64,000 nucleotides of DNA from an uncultured Alphaproteobacteria bacterium (GTDB lineage: Bacteria; Pseudomonadota; Alphaproteobacteria; Rhodobacterales; Rhodobacteraceae). The stretch lies in the NCBI GenBank assembly GCA_902537415.1, contig CACBBC010000001.1:62001-126000 (forward strand). Direction: 5' to 3'. The position numbers and the translations under genes are program-made. Positions 34,297-43,086 of this stretch are shown here, in pieces; within the stretch, counting starts at the first letter, position 1; each line of letters opens with the position of its first letter. The notes under the pieces are model-generated. The model saw only the letters and a program-made list of their open reading frames with translations, searched no databases and had not been told where the DNA came from.

Positions 34297-35511
34297 TTAA
34301 GATTTTTCCATTATTTCTGACACCTGAAACCCGTCTTCCCTTAGTGCCTTGATGATAGAGGCAATATGTTCTACGCTTAACGCTTCGATAATAGCATCAA
34401 TTTTTGCATTCTTAACTGGAACGTCATTAAACATTCTTTGGTGATAGATTTCAATAATGTTGCCCCCATACTTAGCAATTAAATTTGAAATTCTAGCTAA
34501 CATTCCAGGCTCATCAATTATATCGATCCGCACTTTTGTCATCCTTCCATCCATCAAGAGCTTTCGGTTTAATATGCTTGCAAATAGCCTAGCATCAATG
34601 TTACCTCCACAAATAACTGTTCCTACTTTTTTACCAGAAAATTTGTCTTTATTGTTCACTATTGCTGCTACACCTGCCGCGCCTGCTCCTTCAGCAATAA
34701 CTCTCTCGTTTTCAAATAAAGAGCTAATCGCTTTTTCAAGCTCAAATTCGTTAATGAGCAAAATATCATCAACATGATCTTTTATTATCTCCGAAGTAAT
34801 TTCCCCGGGCCTTTTTACAGCTATACCATCAGCTAAGGTATCTCCCAAAATTGCAAGATCCTTTTTGTGAAGCACATTATACATCGAGGGAAATTTTTCA
34901 GTTTGCACTCCATATATTTTTATGTTGGGGTTTAAAGCCTTGGCCACTATTGATACGCCTGATATCAATCCACCCCCTCCAATAGGGATGACTAATAGGT
35001 CTAAATCTTTAATATCCTCCATGAACTCTAATCCAAGGGTGCCCTGTCCAATTACAACGTTAGAATCGTCATATGGATGTATAAGGGTCAATTTTTTATC
35101 GTTTGCCAATTCGGAAACATAAGTTTGAGACTCATTTAAAGTGCGTCCCCTCAGGATAACGTTTGCACCTAAACTTTTTGTTTTCATTACTTTGAATAAA
35201 GGAGCATGCTCTGGCATAACAATTGTCGCATTAACGCGTTCTTTTCTTGCCCACCAAGCTACAGCTTGGGCATGGTTACCCGCAGACATAGCAATTACGC
35301 CCATTTTTTTTTGTTCTTCTTTTAAACGTGTTATGGAAGTGTAAGCTCCTCTAACTTTGAAAGAAGATGTATATTGAAGGTTTTCTAGTTTAAGAAAAAC
35401 CTCTCCATTGATTTCACTACTTAAATGCTGAGATCGAATAGTAGGTGTTCTAATTATATTACCTATCAATTCCTTACTAGCGTGCGTTATTGTGTCAATG
35501 TTGATTTTCAT
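34297..35511 (-). CDS. ilvA: Threonine ammonia-lyase (threonine dehydratase) with ACT domain
   Basis: A 404-residue PLP enzyme converting threonine to 2-oxobutanoate and ammonia. The Schiff-base Lys lies in TSSFKVRGAY near residue 53, and the PLP phosphate site is IPIGGGGLISGV. The C-terminal 80 residues form an ACT-like domain (VRIDIIDEPGMLARISNLI), a probable amino-acid sensor. One ACT-like domain and this length place it between short TdcB and long biosynthetic IlvA. It stands alone between divergent and convergent neighbours. Confidence 0.92.
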   Translation of the reverse strand: MKINIDTITHASKELIGNIIRTPTIRSQHLSSEINGEVFLKLENLQYTSSFKVRGAYTSITRLKEEQKKMGVIAMSAGNHAQAVAWWARKERVNATIVMPEHAPLFKVMKTKSLGANVILRGRTLNESQTYVSELANDKKLTLIHPYDDSNVVIGQGTLGLEFMEDIKDLDLLVIPIGGGGLISGVSIVAKALNPNIKIYGVQTEKFPSMYNVLHKKDLAILGDTLADGIAVKRPGEITSEIIKDHVDDILLINEFELEKAISSLFENERVIAEGAGAAGVAAIVNNKDKFSGKKVGTVICGGNIDARLFASILNRKLLMDGRMTKVRIDIIDEPGMLARISNLIAKYGGNIIEIYHQRMFNDVPVKNAKIDAIIEALSVEHIASIIKALREDGFQVSEIMEKS

Positions 35512-35694
35512 TTTTTTGTCAAAGCGTTTTTAAGCTCTTTATTTACCATTTCAATCTGAAAATAAAGAAAAATTATTTACGAAGATCAGAATGATAATAG
35601 CGTAGACATGGTATAAGCCACCGTCTGATTTTTAACAAACGCTATTTTTTTTTATGAATTGATATATAATAAAATTTAGGAGCGTGGATTAAAT

Positions 35695-36318
35695 TTGAAT
35701 ATAAAAATAGTTGGAAAAAATATTGAACTTGGAGAATCGTTTCAAGCTTACAGTAGTGCTAGGATAGGCGAAGTTCTTCACAAATATTCATATGACGCCG
35801 TTAGTACTCAAATAACTTTAGAAAAAAGAATTGGGAACTTCAAAGCTAAGTTAAAAGTATATCTCAAGAACAAAATTGAATTAGATGCAACGGGTAGAGG
35901 AAAGGATGCAAATACCAGTTATGAGGATGCCTTAGATCATATAGAAAAAAAACTAAGGCGCTACCATAGAAGGATGAAAAGCCACAGGAATATTGCAAAT
36001 AAAAATATTTCATCAACTGATGAACCATTAAGGGTTTATCAAAGTGTTTTGAATTTAGATGAAGATGAGATAGATGGTAACGATGTTGATAGTATGCCTG
36101 TGATTGCAGAATTATCTTACAAGGTAGACGAAATGACAGTTGAACAAGCTGTTATTCGCCTAGAATTAGAAAATGAAAGTTGCATATTTTTCAGAAATGC
36201 TTCGCATTCAGGATTAAACTTAGTTTACTATAGGAAGGATGGTAACATTGGTTGGATTGATCCAAGGGGAAGTCGAGAGAAAACCATAGCCAAAAACCAC
36301 AACTCCTCGGAGAGTTAG
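35695..36318 (+). CDS. hpf: Long-form ribosome hibernation promoting factor
   Basis: A 207-residue protein with the HPF/RaiA N-terminal domain (NIKIVGKNIELGESFQAYS at its start) and a C-terminal dimerisation domain (MTVEQAVIRLELENESCIFF onward). Long HPF dimerises and joins two 70S ribosomes into inactive 100S particles. The start is TTG at 35695; AGGAG lies 12 bases upstream, and homologues begin at this residue. TATAAT at 35665-35670 is a candidate -10. In many relatives ptsN follows; here a Sel1-like gene does. Confidence 0.92.
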   Translation: MNIKIVGKNIELGESFQAYSSARIGEVLHKYSYDAVSTQITLEKRIGNFKAKLKVYLKNKIELDATGRGKDANTSYEDALDHIEKKLRRYHRRMKSHRNIANKNISSTDEPLRVYQSVLNLDEDEIDGNDVDSMPVIAELSYKVDEMTVEQAVIRLELENESCIFFRNASHSGLNLVYYRKDGNIGWIDPRGSREKTIAKNHNSSES

Positions 36319-36334
36319 TAAAAACGAGTGCATT

Positions 36335-36781
36335 ATGAATGAAGAGGACATCATATCCCTTTTTTACGCAAAGAGTCATTTGGAAACTTATGAAGTATTA
36401 TTTCCCCTAGCACAAAGAGGTAATAAATTTGCTACTTATTTTATAGGTAATATGCTTATTTCACCTATAGATCAGACTGTTGATGCAGACATTCTTGAAG
36501 GGCTCAGTTACTTAAAATTGTCTGCAAAAGCTGGTTATTTACCGGCGCTTGAATTTTTGGGCAATCTCTATGCTTACAATGAAAAGGTAAAAAATGACTC
36601 TGTTGCCGCACATACTTTTTTTTATCTTGCAGCTTTAATCGATAATAAAGTTGATATAGGTTATCATTTAATGATTGAAGATGAGTTTGGCATTTCTGAG
36701 GCTAATATAAATAAATCTAAGGAACTAGCTGTAGCTTGTATTGCGGTTGGTCTAGAAAACTGTGAATTACTTAAAGAATGA
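36335..36781 (+). CDS. Sel1-like/TPR-like helical repeat protein
   Basis: A 148-residue cytoplasmic protein without a signal peptide. At least two Sel1-like units are visible (GLSYLKLSAKAGYLPALEFL and AHTFFYLAALIDNKVDIGY). It resembles the C-terminal half of larger Sel1 proteins. It follows the hpf gene by 16 bases and is probably co-transcribed. Function unknown; binding of a protein partner is the general role of such repeats. Confidence 0.72.
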   Translation: MNEEDIISLFYAKSHLETYEVLFPLAQRGNKFATYFIGNMLISPIDQTVDADILEGLSYLKLSAKAGYLPALEFLGNLYAYNEKVKNDSVAAHTFFYLAALIDNKVDIGYHLMIEDEFGISEANINKSKELAVACIAVGLENCELLKE

Positions 36782-36835
36782 CCGATTTATATAATACATC
36801 ATGGCGAAACTGAAGGTTTTTAATAATCAAAGAAG

Positions 36836-37990
36836 ATGAAAAGTTCCAAGAGAAGTATAATAAATCCCTTCATTGTGATGGATATCATGGAAAGAGCTAA
36901 TTCAATTGAGCAAAAAGGACAAACGGTGGTTCATATGGAAGTTGGGCAGCCAGGAACCTCAGCGCCAGAAGCTGCCAAGGATTTCTTAAAGAAAGCTATG
37001 GGAGATAATCCAATGGGTTATACAGTAGCTCTAGGGCTACCTGATTTACGAAAAAAAATTGCTGAATTATATGGCGATTGGTATGGATTGGATGTCGATT
37101 GGAACAGGATCATAATAACTGGTGGTTCATCGGCAGGGTTTATCCTTGCTTTTACTGCACTCTTTGACAAGCTTGACAAGGTGGGGTTAGCTAACCCAGG
37201 CTATCCCAGTTATCGGCAAATTATGAAAACTCTCGATTTAGATCCTGTACTTATAAATACTACTGAAAAAAATAAATTTCAACCAACTCCGAGTGATCTA
37301 AGCCGCCATAATATTAATGGCTTATTAATTGCTTCACCGGGAAATCCTACTGGCTCTATGATTGATAGAGAGCCTTTAGAGGCTTTAGTGAATTATTGTG
37401 CAGATAGAAAGATCTCACTGATAAGTGATGAAATATACCATGGCATACAATACGATATGCAACCTTCAACTGTCTTAGAGTTCAGTGATAACTGCTATAT
37501 CATAAACTCGTTTTCAAAATATTTTTCGATGACAGGCTGGAGAATAGGTTGGATTGTTGTTCCTAAAGAACATGTAAGGATAGTTGAAAGAATACAGCAA
37601 AATATGTTTATATGTGCTTCTCACGCCAGTCAAATTTTAGCAATTGGAGCGTTTGAGGGCAAAGTGGAATTAGAAAAAAACCTCATGACTTACAGAGAGA
37701 ATAGAGAGAATTTATTAAACGCGTTACCTGAATTTGGTTTTAACAATATAGCGCCGCCAGACGGCGCCTTTTATTTATACATAGATATCAGTGAATTTTC
37801 GTCTGATAGCTATGATTTTGTAAAAAAAATGCTAGATGTTGGGGGGGTAGCTATAACACCTGGGATAGATTTTGATCCGATAAATGGAAACTCAAAGATC
37901 AGGTTATCTTATGCTAGAAGCACACCTGAAATATTAAATGGTATAGAAAGAATTAAAATATTTATGAAAGAGAAGAAATATCTTCAATAA
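36836..37990 (+). CDS. Class I/II aminotransferase
   Basis: A 384-residue PLP-dependent aminotransferase. Motifs are ITGGSSAGF near residue 99, SPGNPTGSMID with the PLP-binding Asn, ISDEIYHG with the Asp/Tyr pair, SFSKYFSMTGWRIGW with the Schiff-base Lys, and RLSYARS with the substrate-carboxylate Arg. It fits the AspC/AlaA-like group. It is followed after 13 bases by an SDR gene on the same strand. Amino donor not identifiable. Confidence 0.92.
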   Translation: MKSSKRSIINPFIVMDIMERANSIEQKGQTVVHMEVGQPGTSAPEAAKDFLKKAMGDNPMGYTVALGLPDLRKKIAELYGDWYGLDVDWNRIIITGGSSAGFILAFTALFDKLDKVGLANPGYPSYRQIMKTLDLDPVLINTTEKNKFQPTPSDLSRHNINGLLIASPGNPTGSMIDREPLEALVNYCADRKISLISDEIYHGIQYDMQPSTVLEFSDNCYIINSFSKYFSMTGWRIGWIVVPKEHVRIVERIQQNMFICASHASQILAIGAFEGKVELEKNLMTYRENRENLLNALPEFGFNNIAPPDGAFYLYIDISEFSSDSYDFVKKMLDVGGVAITPGIDFDPINGNSKIRLSYARSTPEILNGIERIKIFMKEKKYLQ

Positions 37991-38003
37991 AAAATAAAGG
38001 TAA

Positions 38004-38861
38004 ATGATAGGATTAGTTATGGTAAAAAGATTACTGGATAAAGTGGTTGTTATTACAGGAGCAACAAGTGGCATCGGGCTTGAAATAGCAAAATATTCAA
38101 TCTCTCAAGGAGCTGAAGTAGTGATTTCTGGTAGAAGAGAAGATGAAGGAAAAAAAATAGAAACGGAGCTAGGAAAGAGGTGCCGATTTATCAAGTGTGA
38201 TGTATTATACGAAGATCAGATTTGCTCACTCGTTGGAGAAGTATCTAGTCACTATGGAAAAATTGATGCTATGTTCAATAACGCAGGCGCACCAGATTTT
38301 GTTAGAAATATCGAAGATATTTCTTATGATAAAATAAAGCATAGTCTGGATCTTCTTCTGACCAGTGTCATTATTGGGACGAGAGAAGTGGCAAGAATTA
38401 TGAGTAAGCAGAACAATGGCAGTATAGTGAATACAGCGAGTATTGCAGGGCATTGGGGAGGCTGTGGTGGTTCCGTTTACTCGGCAGCCAAAGCGGGTGT
38501 TATACACTTCAGCAAGGTTACCTCTCTTGAGTTAGCAAAATATAATATACGAGTTAACTCAATTTCTCCTGGAGCAATAATAACCGAAATATTTGGTGTT
38601 GGTCAGAAATTATCGGGCGAAAAGCTCTCTTTGAGTGATGAGCGTCTTAAATCAAGTGAAGCCTTTAATGATTTTCAACCAATATCCCGAGCAGGATTGC
38701 CAGAAGATATTGCTAACTTGGCTATATATCTCGCTAGTGACGAAAGTACATTTGTAACTGGCCAAGATTTTATCGTGGACGGAGGCTTATTGGCTGGTCG
38801 ACCTCTCAACGTAGCAAGTGAGTCCTTTAAAAAGATTAATAGGTCTCTGAAATCGATTTAA
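38004..38861 (+). CDS. Short-chain dehydrogenase/reductase
   Basis: A 285-residue Rossmann oxidoreductase. The cofactor motif is TGATSGIG, followed by SGRREDEG, whose basic residues suggest NADP. NNAG, the catalytic Ser in NTASIAG and YSAAKAG with Tyr and Lys are all present. The C-terminus has FVTGQDFIVDGG. Two starts are possible: ATG at 38004 (AAAGG four bases upstream) or ATG at 38019. Substrate unknown. Confidence 0.9.
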   Translation: MIGLVMVKRLLDKVVVITGATSGIGLEIAKYSISQGAEVVISGRREDEGKKIETELGKRCRFIKCDVLYEDQICSLVGEVSSHYGKIDAMFNNAGAPDFVRNIEDISYDKIKHSLDLLLTSVIIGTREVARIMSKQNNGSIVNTASIAGHWGGCGGSVYSAAKAGVIHFSKVTSLELAKYNIRVNSISPGAIITEIFGVGQKLSGEKLSLSDERLKSSEAFNDFQPISRAGLPEDIANLAIYLASDESTFVTGQDFIVDGGLLAGRPLNVASESFKKINRSLKSI

Positions 38862-38886
38862 GAGTAACAGTATGCTAATTAGTTTT

Positions 38887-39309
38887 TTAACCAAGAAGTT
38901 GGCTAAAGAGCAAAGGGTTTTCTATTAAAAACATTGCGACAGCAGTAGCACTTATCGCAGAGCCAATCATAATGGCTCTATCGCCCCACTGCATACCTAC
39001 ATAAATCCATCCTATAGCGCTTATCAAGTAGGCTAGCTGTCCAAAAAGGTATACTTCGGCAGAGATAAGAAATACTCCCATGACTCCTAATATCATAGAG
39101 CTCCATTTCACATACCAATCTCTTGTTCCTGTTGGTGTCAGGGGTTTAATATCATCGTATTCTCCCTGTAATTCTTCAAGTTCTTGTGCAAGACGCTTTT
39201 TTTCTGCTGCTAATTCCATAGCCAGTCTTCCAGCTTTTGAAGTAATATTGTGCATCTTGCCAGATTCTGCTGCTTCACTCATTTCATCATGCTCTATTTC
39301 TTTGACCAT
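38887..39309 (-). CDS. Membrane protein with N-terminal coiled coil
   Basis: A 140-residue protein. The first 50 residues are charged and helical, with a likely coiled coil (LAMELAAEKKRLAQELEELQ). Three hydrophobic segments follow between about residues 70 and 138. No family is recognised. The layout suggests an inner-membrane protein with a cytosolic oligomerisation helix. It is divergent from the Sel1 gene across a 261-base AT-rich region. Confidence 0.75.
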   Translation of the reverse strand: MVKEIEHDEMSEAAESGKMHNITSKAGRLAMELAAEKKRLAQELEELQGEYDDIKPLTPTGTRDWYVKWSSMILGVMGVFLISAEVYLFGQLAYLISAIGWIYVGMQWGDRAIMIGSAISATAVAMFLIENPLLFSQLLG

Positions 39310-39380
39310 ATTGCTACTCCAAATCTAAATATTGCATAACTACAAAAATTATTTTCTTTTTCAAGTATAAATTTTTATGG

Positions 39381-39397
39381 TGCCTAAGTTTTAGGCA
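39381..39397. repeat. Short dyad in the 39.3-39.6 kb intergenic region
   Basis: TGCCTAA (39381-39387) and TTAGGCA (39391-39397) form a 7-bp dyad with a three-base centre. It lies upstream of the minus-strand membrane-protein gene and may be an operator for either divergent gene. Confidence 0.4.
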
Positions 39398-39458
39398 TAT
39401 AGGGTGAAGTTATTATCGAACAGAGGTTTAGTGGAATATTTTCTTACTAATTCACAGG

Positions 39459-39483
39459 GTTTTCCACAGATTATATGGAAAAC
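39459..39483. promoter_or_regulatory. Dyad containing a DnaA-box-like sequence
   Basis: GTTTTCCA (39459-39466) and TGGAAAAC (39476-39483) are perfect inverted repeats. TTTTCCACA at 39460-39468 differs by one base from the DnaA consensus TTATCCACA. The following 90 bases are very AT-rich. Only one good box is seen, so this is at most a DnaA-regulated promoter, not a demonstrated origin. Confidence 0.35.
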
Positions 39484-39570
39484 ATTCAATAAAAGACAAA
39501 ATAAATAAAAATATGATTTAAAGATATTTATCTATATAACTAAAGGACCTCACAACGGAATAACGAATAC

Positions 39571-40338
39571 ATGTCAACAATATTTGCTAAAAATGACTTT
39601 TCAAAGATAACCACTATCGTTTTATTCTTTTGGCTTTATATGTACAGCGGGCTTACTCTCGCAGACTCGCCCAAAAGCTTAATAAGGGAAGGACTGACTT
39701 TCTATGATGAAGGAAACTATGCTGATGCGTTGCAGAGTTGGAAATCTGCCTCTGAAGTGGGCAGTAGAGAGGCTGATTTTCTTTTGGGCTTCTTGTATGA
39801 TGGAGTTTTGCAGAATGATAAAGAAGCATTATTTTTTTTCACAAAAGCAGCTTCGTCTGGTCACATACAGGCACAAATCAATGTTGGACTGAAGTATGAA
39901 AAGGGTGAAGGAATAAAGATTGATAAAGAAAAAGCTCTTTATTGGTATTCGCAAGCGGCATTTAATCAACACGATATTGCTCAATTTCGGCTTGCATCTT
40001 TATTACAAGAAGAATTTAAAAATTTTAAAGAAAGTCACTTCTGGTTTTCAAAATCAGCTCAACTAGGGAATCCAGAGGCACACTTAGCGCTAGCTACAAA
40101 TTTTATTTTAGGACGTGGCGTAGACAAAAACTTAACTCTTGCACACGTCAGTTGCAATTTGGCAACTTTACTTTCAAGAGATATTGGAGGTATTAGTAGA
40201 AGTATTCAGTTAAGAACTGAGCTAGAAACTAAGATGTCCGTAGATCAAATAAAGAGAGCAGAAAAGCTTTCGAGAAAATGTATTGAAAAAAAGTTTAAAG
40301 AGTGTATGAATTATGCGGAGTTGGATGTAAGGCAGTAA
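39571..40338 (+). CDS. Secreted Sel1-repeat protein
   Basis: A 255-residue protein with a hydrophobic N-terminal segment (residues about 15-31, ending near LADS) that is probably a signal peptide. At least three to four Sel1 repeats follow (EALFFFTKAASSGHIQAQIN, ALYWYSQAAFNQHDIAQFRL and SHFWFSKSAQLGNPEAHLAL). Sel1 proteins scaffold partners in envelopes or signalling. It is followed after one base by a small lipoprotein gene. Confidence 0.85.
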   Translation: MSTIFAKNDFSKITTIVLFFWLYMYSGLTLADSPKSLIREGLTFYDEGNYADALQSWKSASEVGSREADFLLGFLYDGVLQNDKEALFFFTKAASSGHIQAQINVGLKYEKGEGIKIDKEKALYWYSQAAFNQHDIAQFRLASLLQEEFKNFKESHFWFSKSAQLGNPEAHLALATNFILGRGVDKNLTLAHVSCNLATLLSRDIGGISRSIQLRTELETKMSVDQIKRAEKLSRKCIEKKFKECMNYAELDVRQ

Positions 40339-40339
40339 A

Positions 40340-40546
40340 ATGAAAAAAATAATTTGTGGTTTGATCACCTTAAGCGTGATCGCATGTTGTTCTGGACCAA
40401 GTTATTTCAATAGTCCCGCCGACTATGTAGGTGGAAATAGGGCAGCTGCTGTTGAAACGCACTGCGCTAGAAAGGCTGGGGAGGGCAAGGATAGCTTGGC
40501 CTATAAACTGTGCCAACAGGGATTTAACACCCACTATGGAAATTAG
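40340..40546 (+). CDS. Small lipoprotein
   Basis: A 68-residue protein with a short signal and lipobox VIAC (Cys16) followed by CSGPSY. The mature part has two further cysteines (ETHCARKAGEG and AYKLCQQGF). It is probably lipid-anchored in the envelope. It follows the Sel1 gene by one base, and its end is one base from the convergent AEC transporter gene. Family unknown; the Cys pattern resembles the lipoprotein at 9860. Confidence 0.72.
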   Translation: MKKIICGLITLSVIACCSGPSYFNSPADYVGGNRAAAVETHCARKAGEGKDSLAYKLCQQGFNTHYGN

Positions 40547-40547
40547 T

Positions 40548-41489
40548 CTAGGATAAGAAGTAGATCCAGAAAGACGAAGTAAAAATGGTAAGTCCAGTTG
40601 AAACTAAAATAGTAGTGGCAACTATCTCTCTGCATTGTCCGTAAATATTAGCAAAAAAGTATGCATTTAATCCAGGAGCCATAGCAGCCATAATTACTGC
40701 ATTTCTTATTAATTCTATTTCAATATCCCAGGAATATACTCCGAGTAGATAAACTACTGCAGGCTGAATAAACAAAGAAGTTAATATTATTGTAAAAGGT
40801 ATTTTGATAGAGTTGGTTATTCTATAGTAATATAAAACGCCTCCCATTGTAAAAAGTGAAATAGGTATGATCCATACTGTTCCTCTTTTTAATAAATCCT
40901 CAGTATGTGTTGAAAATTCTAATTTTAGTAAGTTAAAACTTATACCTAGTAAAATTCCGATGGCTAGGTTATTTAGAACAATTGCTTTGAAAGCACTTTT
41001 TAGGGAATCTAGAATTGTGTTTTTTTTATTATTAGCATTAGCGACCTCTATAAATGCTATGCCAACTAAATAGCATAGTGGCGCGTGGCCAATTATAATT
41101 GTATAATTTATGAAAAGACTGTCGGCTCCATAGGCAAGTTCACTAATTGGTAGACCCAACAAAACTCCATTAGAAAACATTGCACAAAATCCCAGTATTA
41201 TGGAACTTTTGTAAGGTTGCTCAAATATGAAATAGCTAGCACAGCTTATTATAAAAAATGAAATTACCATTGAGCTGTAGAAACAAATTAAGATTCTTAA
41301 ATCGAAGGCTTTATCTAGGTCAAGTATTGCTAAGTTAAAAAATAAAAGAAAAGGTATACCAAAATCTTGACAAAATTTCGTCAGGCCATCAACTGAGCGC
41401 CTTCTCAATATCTGGAAATAAGAAGAAATGAAGCCCATCGTTACTAATAAGAAAACTGGCAGAATTAAAAGAGCTATCCCGAGAAGCAT
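40548..41489 (-). CDS. AEC family transporter
   Basis: A 313-residue inner-membrane protein with about ten helices, of the auxin efflux carrier family. The start LPVFLLVTMGFISSYF and the GLTKFCQDFGIPFLLFFNLA segment are typical. Members move organic acids such as malate or malonate. It starts at the end of the MBL-fold gene (one-base overlap of stop and start), so it is at the tail of the housekeeping operon. Confidence 0.88.
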   Translation of the reverse strand: MLLGIALLILPVFLLVTMGFISSYFQILRRRSVDGLTKFCQDFGIPFLLFFNLAILDLDKAFDLRILICFYSSMVISFFIISCASYFIFEQPYKSSIILGFCAMFSNGVLLGLPISELAYGADSLFINYTIIIGHAPLCYLVGIAFIEVANANNKKNTILDSLKSAFKAIVLNNLAIGILLGISFNLLKLEFSTHTEDLLKRGTVWIIPISLFTMGGVLYYYRITNSIKIPFTIILTSLFIQPAVVYLLGVYSWDIEIELIRNAVIMAAMAPGLNAYFFANIYGQCREIVATTILVSTGLTIFTSSFWIYFLS

Positions 41490-42283
41490 TATTTCAGTTT
41501 TACTTCAAGCCCATCAAATGCTGGTTCAACGTTTTTGGGTAGCTCTTTTTTCAGTTCAGAATAATCTAGATCATTATGTAAGTTAGTTAAAATAGCTCGT
41601 TTCGGGTCCAACTTTTTTAGCCAGGTGAGTGTTTTTTCTAGGTGAGTATGAGATGGATGAGGATCTCTACGAAGCGCATCAATTATTAAGATGTCAAGAT
41701 TTTCTAATTCCTTCCAAGTGGTAAGCGGTATATTTAGAACATCAGGAATATATGCCAACTTATCTATTTTAAAACCCAAAGACTCTATATCACCATGATT
41801 AACTGATAAAGGTCGAAAGGTGATTTCACCTCCGGCACCCTGAATTTTTACATCTTTTGCCTTAATTAGATTCAATTTACAAATAGGTGGATACTTACTT
41901 TTTATTGGAGTTTGAAAAATATATGAGAAACCTTGTAATAATCTTTCCTGGGTTATTTTATCTGCCCATACAGGAATTTTTTCTCTTTTTCTGTAGGCTA
42001 GTGTCCTTAAATCATCTATACCATGAACATGATCGGCATGCGAGTGGGTGTATAGTACTGCATCTAAATTAGTAACTTTCGCTTGTAAAAGTTGTTCCCT
42101 CATATCTGGACCAGTATCTATGAGCACTGTTGTTTTTTTTGAGTTTGTAGTTCTTTCTACAAGCAAAGAGCATCTTAATCGCCTATTTTTTTTATTCATT
42201 GGATCACAATTGCCCCAACCAAAACCGACTCTTGGAACTCCACCAGATGACCCACAACCCAAAATTCTAAATTGATATGACAC
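41489..42283 (-). CDS. MBL-fold metal hydrolase (PhnP-like)
   Basis: A 264-residue metallo-beta-lactamase-fold hydrolase. The metal motif HSHADH lies at residues 80-85. The N-terminus LGCGSSGGVPRVG followed by a CDP segment is the mark of the PhnP/cyclic phosphodiesterase-like group. It follows tatD by two bases. This order (tatD then MBL) is common in alphaproteobacteria. The likely activity is hydrolysis of a phosphodiester. Confidence 0.9.
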   Translation of the reverse strand: MSYQFRILGCGSSGGVPRVGFGWGNCDPMNKKNRRLRCSLLVERTTNSKKTTVLIDTGPDMREQLLQAKVTNLDAVLYTHSHADHVHGIDDLRTLAYRKREKIPVWADKITQERLLQGFSYIFQTPIKSKYPPICKLNLIKAKDVKIQGAGGEITFRPLSVNHGDIESLGFKIDKLAYIPDVLNIPLTTWKELENLDILIIDALRRDPHPSHTHLEKTLTWLKKLDPKRAILTNLHNDLDYSELKKELPKNVEPAFDGLEVKLK

Positions 42284-42285
42284 AG

Positions 42286-43086
42286 CTAAAATGCTTTCTT
42301 GAAAAGAGTGAAAAAATTTTTTGTAGTTTGAGTTCTGAAAAAGTCTTCGTCAACATCAAGAACCTCTGCCCCCTTTTTAGCAATAAAGGAAACAAAAGCT
42401 GGTTCGTTTGATTTTCCACGATGTGGAACAGGGGCTAAATATGGACTGTCAGTTTCAACTAAGACTTTATCTATCGGTACCTTTGCAAATATTTCTCTAA
42501 GATTTTGAGAATTTTTAAAAGTAATAATGCCTGACATTGAAAGATAAAAACCTAAGTCAATTACCTCCTCTGCTAGATAGGAACCGGAAGAAAAGCAGTG
42601 CATAACACATTGAAAAGAACTTTTATGATATTGCTCAGATAAAATTTGCCCAATCTCCTTATCTGCATTTCTTGCATGAATGATAACTGGTAGATCTGCT
42701 TCTTTTGCTACTTCAATATGTTGTATCAATGATTTTATTTGCTCTTTTTTACTATCTAGAGAATAGTGAAAATCTAAACCAGTTTCACCCACTCCAATCA
42801 TTTTTTTATGCGCACAAATCGATAGTAAATCGTCGCTGTTAAATTTTAGATCATCTGATGGCCGGTTTGGATGTACACCCGTTGCAAAAAATATTTCTTC
42901 GAACCTTTCGCTTAAAGAAATGGTTTCATCTATCTCTCTATAGTTTGTCCCAATAGTTAACATCTTATGAACACCCTCAGACTTTGCCCTGCTCAGAACA
43001 CCAGATAGATCATTGTTCAAAGTCCTGAAATCTAAATGACAATGGCTGTCCACTATAACTGATTTATTATTTTTTGTATTTTTCAA
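42286..43086 (-). CDS. tatD: TatD family metal-dependent hydrolase
   Basis: A 266-residue TIM-barrel nuclease-like hydrolase. Metal ligands are visible in DSHCHLDF (HxH), GVGETGLDFHYS, IIHARNAD, MHCFSSG and VETDSPYLAP. TatD has 3'-5' DNase activity. Its start overlaps the end of holB by 20 bases, an unusually long overlap that suggests coupled translation. Confidence 0.93.
   Translation of the reverse strand: MKNTKNNKSVIVDSHCHLDFRTLNNDLSGVLSRAKSEGVHKMLTIGTNYREIDETISLSERFEEIFFATGVHPNRPSDDLKFNSDDLLSICAHKKMIGVGETGLDFHYSLDSKKEQIKSLIQHIEVAKEADLPVIIHARNADKEIGQILSEQYHKSSFQCVMHCFSSGSYLAEEVIDLGFYLSMSGIITFKNSQNLREIFAKVPIDKVLVETDSPYLAPVPHRGKSNEPAFVSFIAKKGAEVLDVDEDFFRTQTTKNFFTLFKKAF

Noticed and set aside
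39310-39570. Chromosomal replication origin
   Set aside because: Only one near-consensus DnaA box, and none of the usual origin-linked genes is adjacent.
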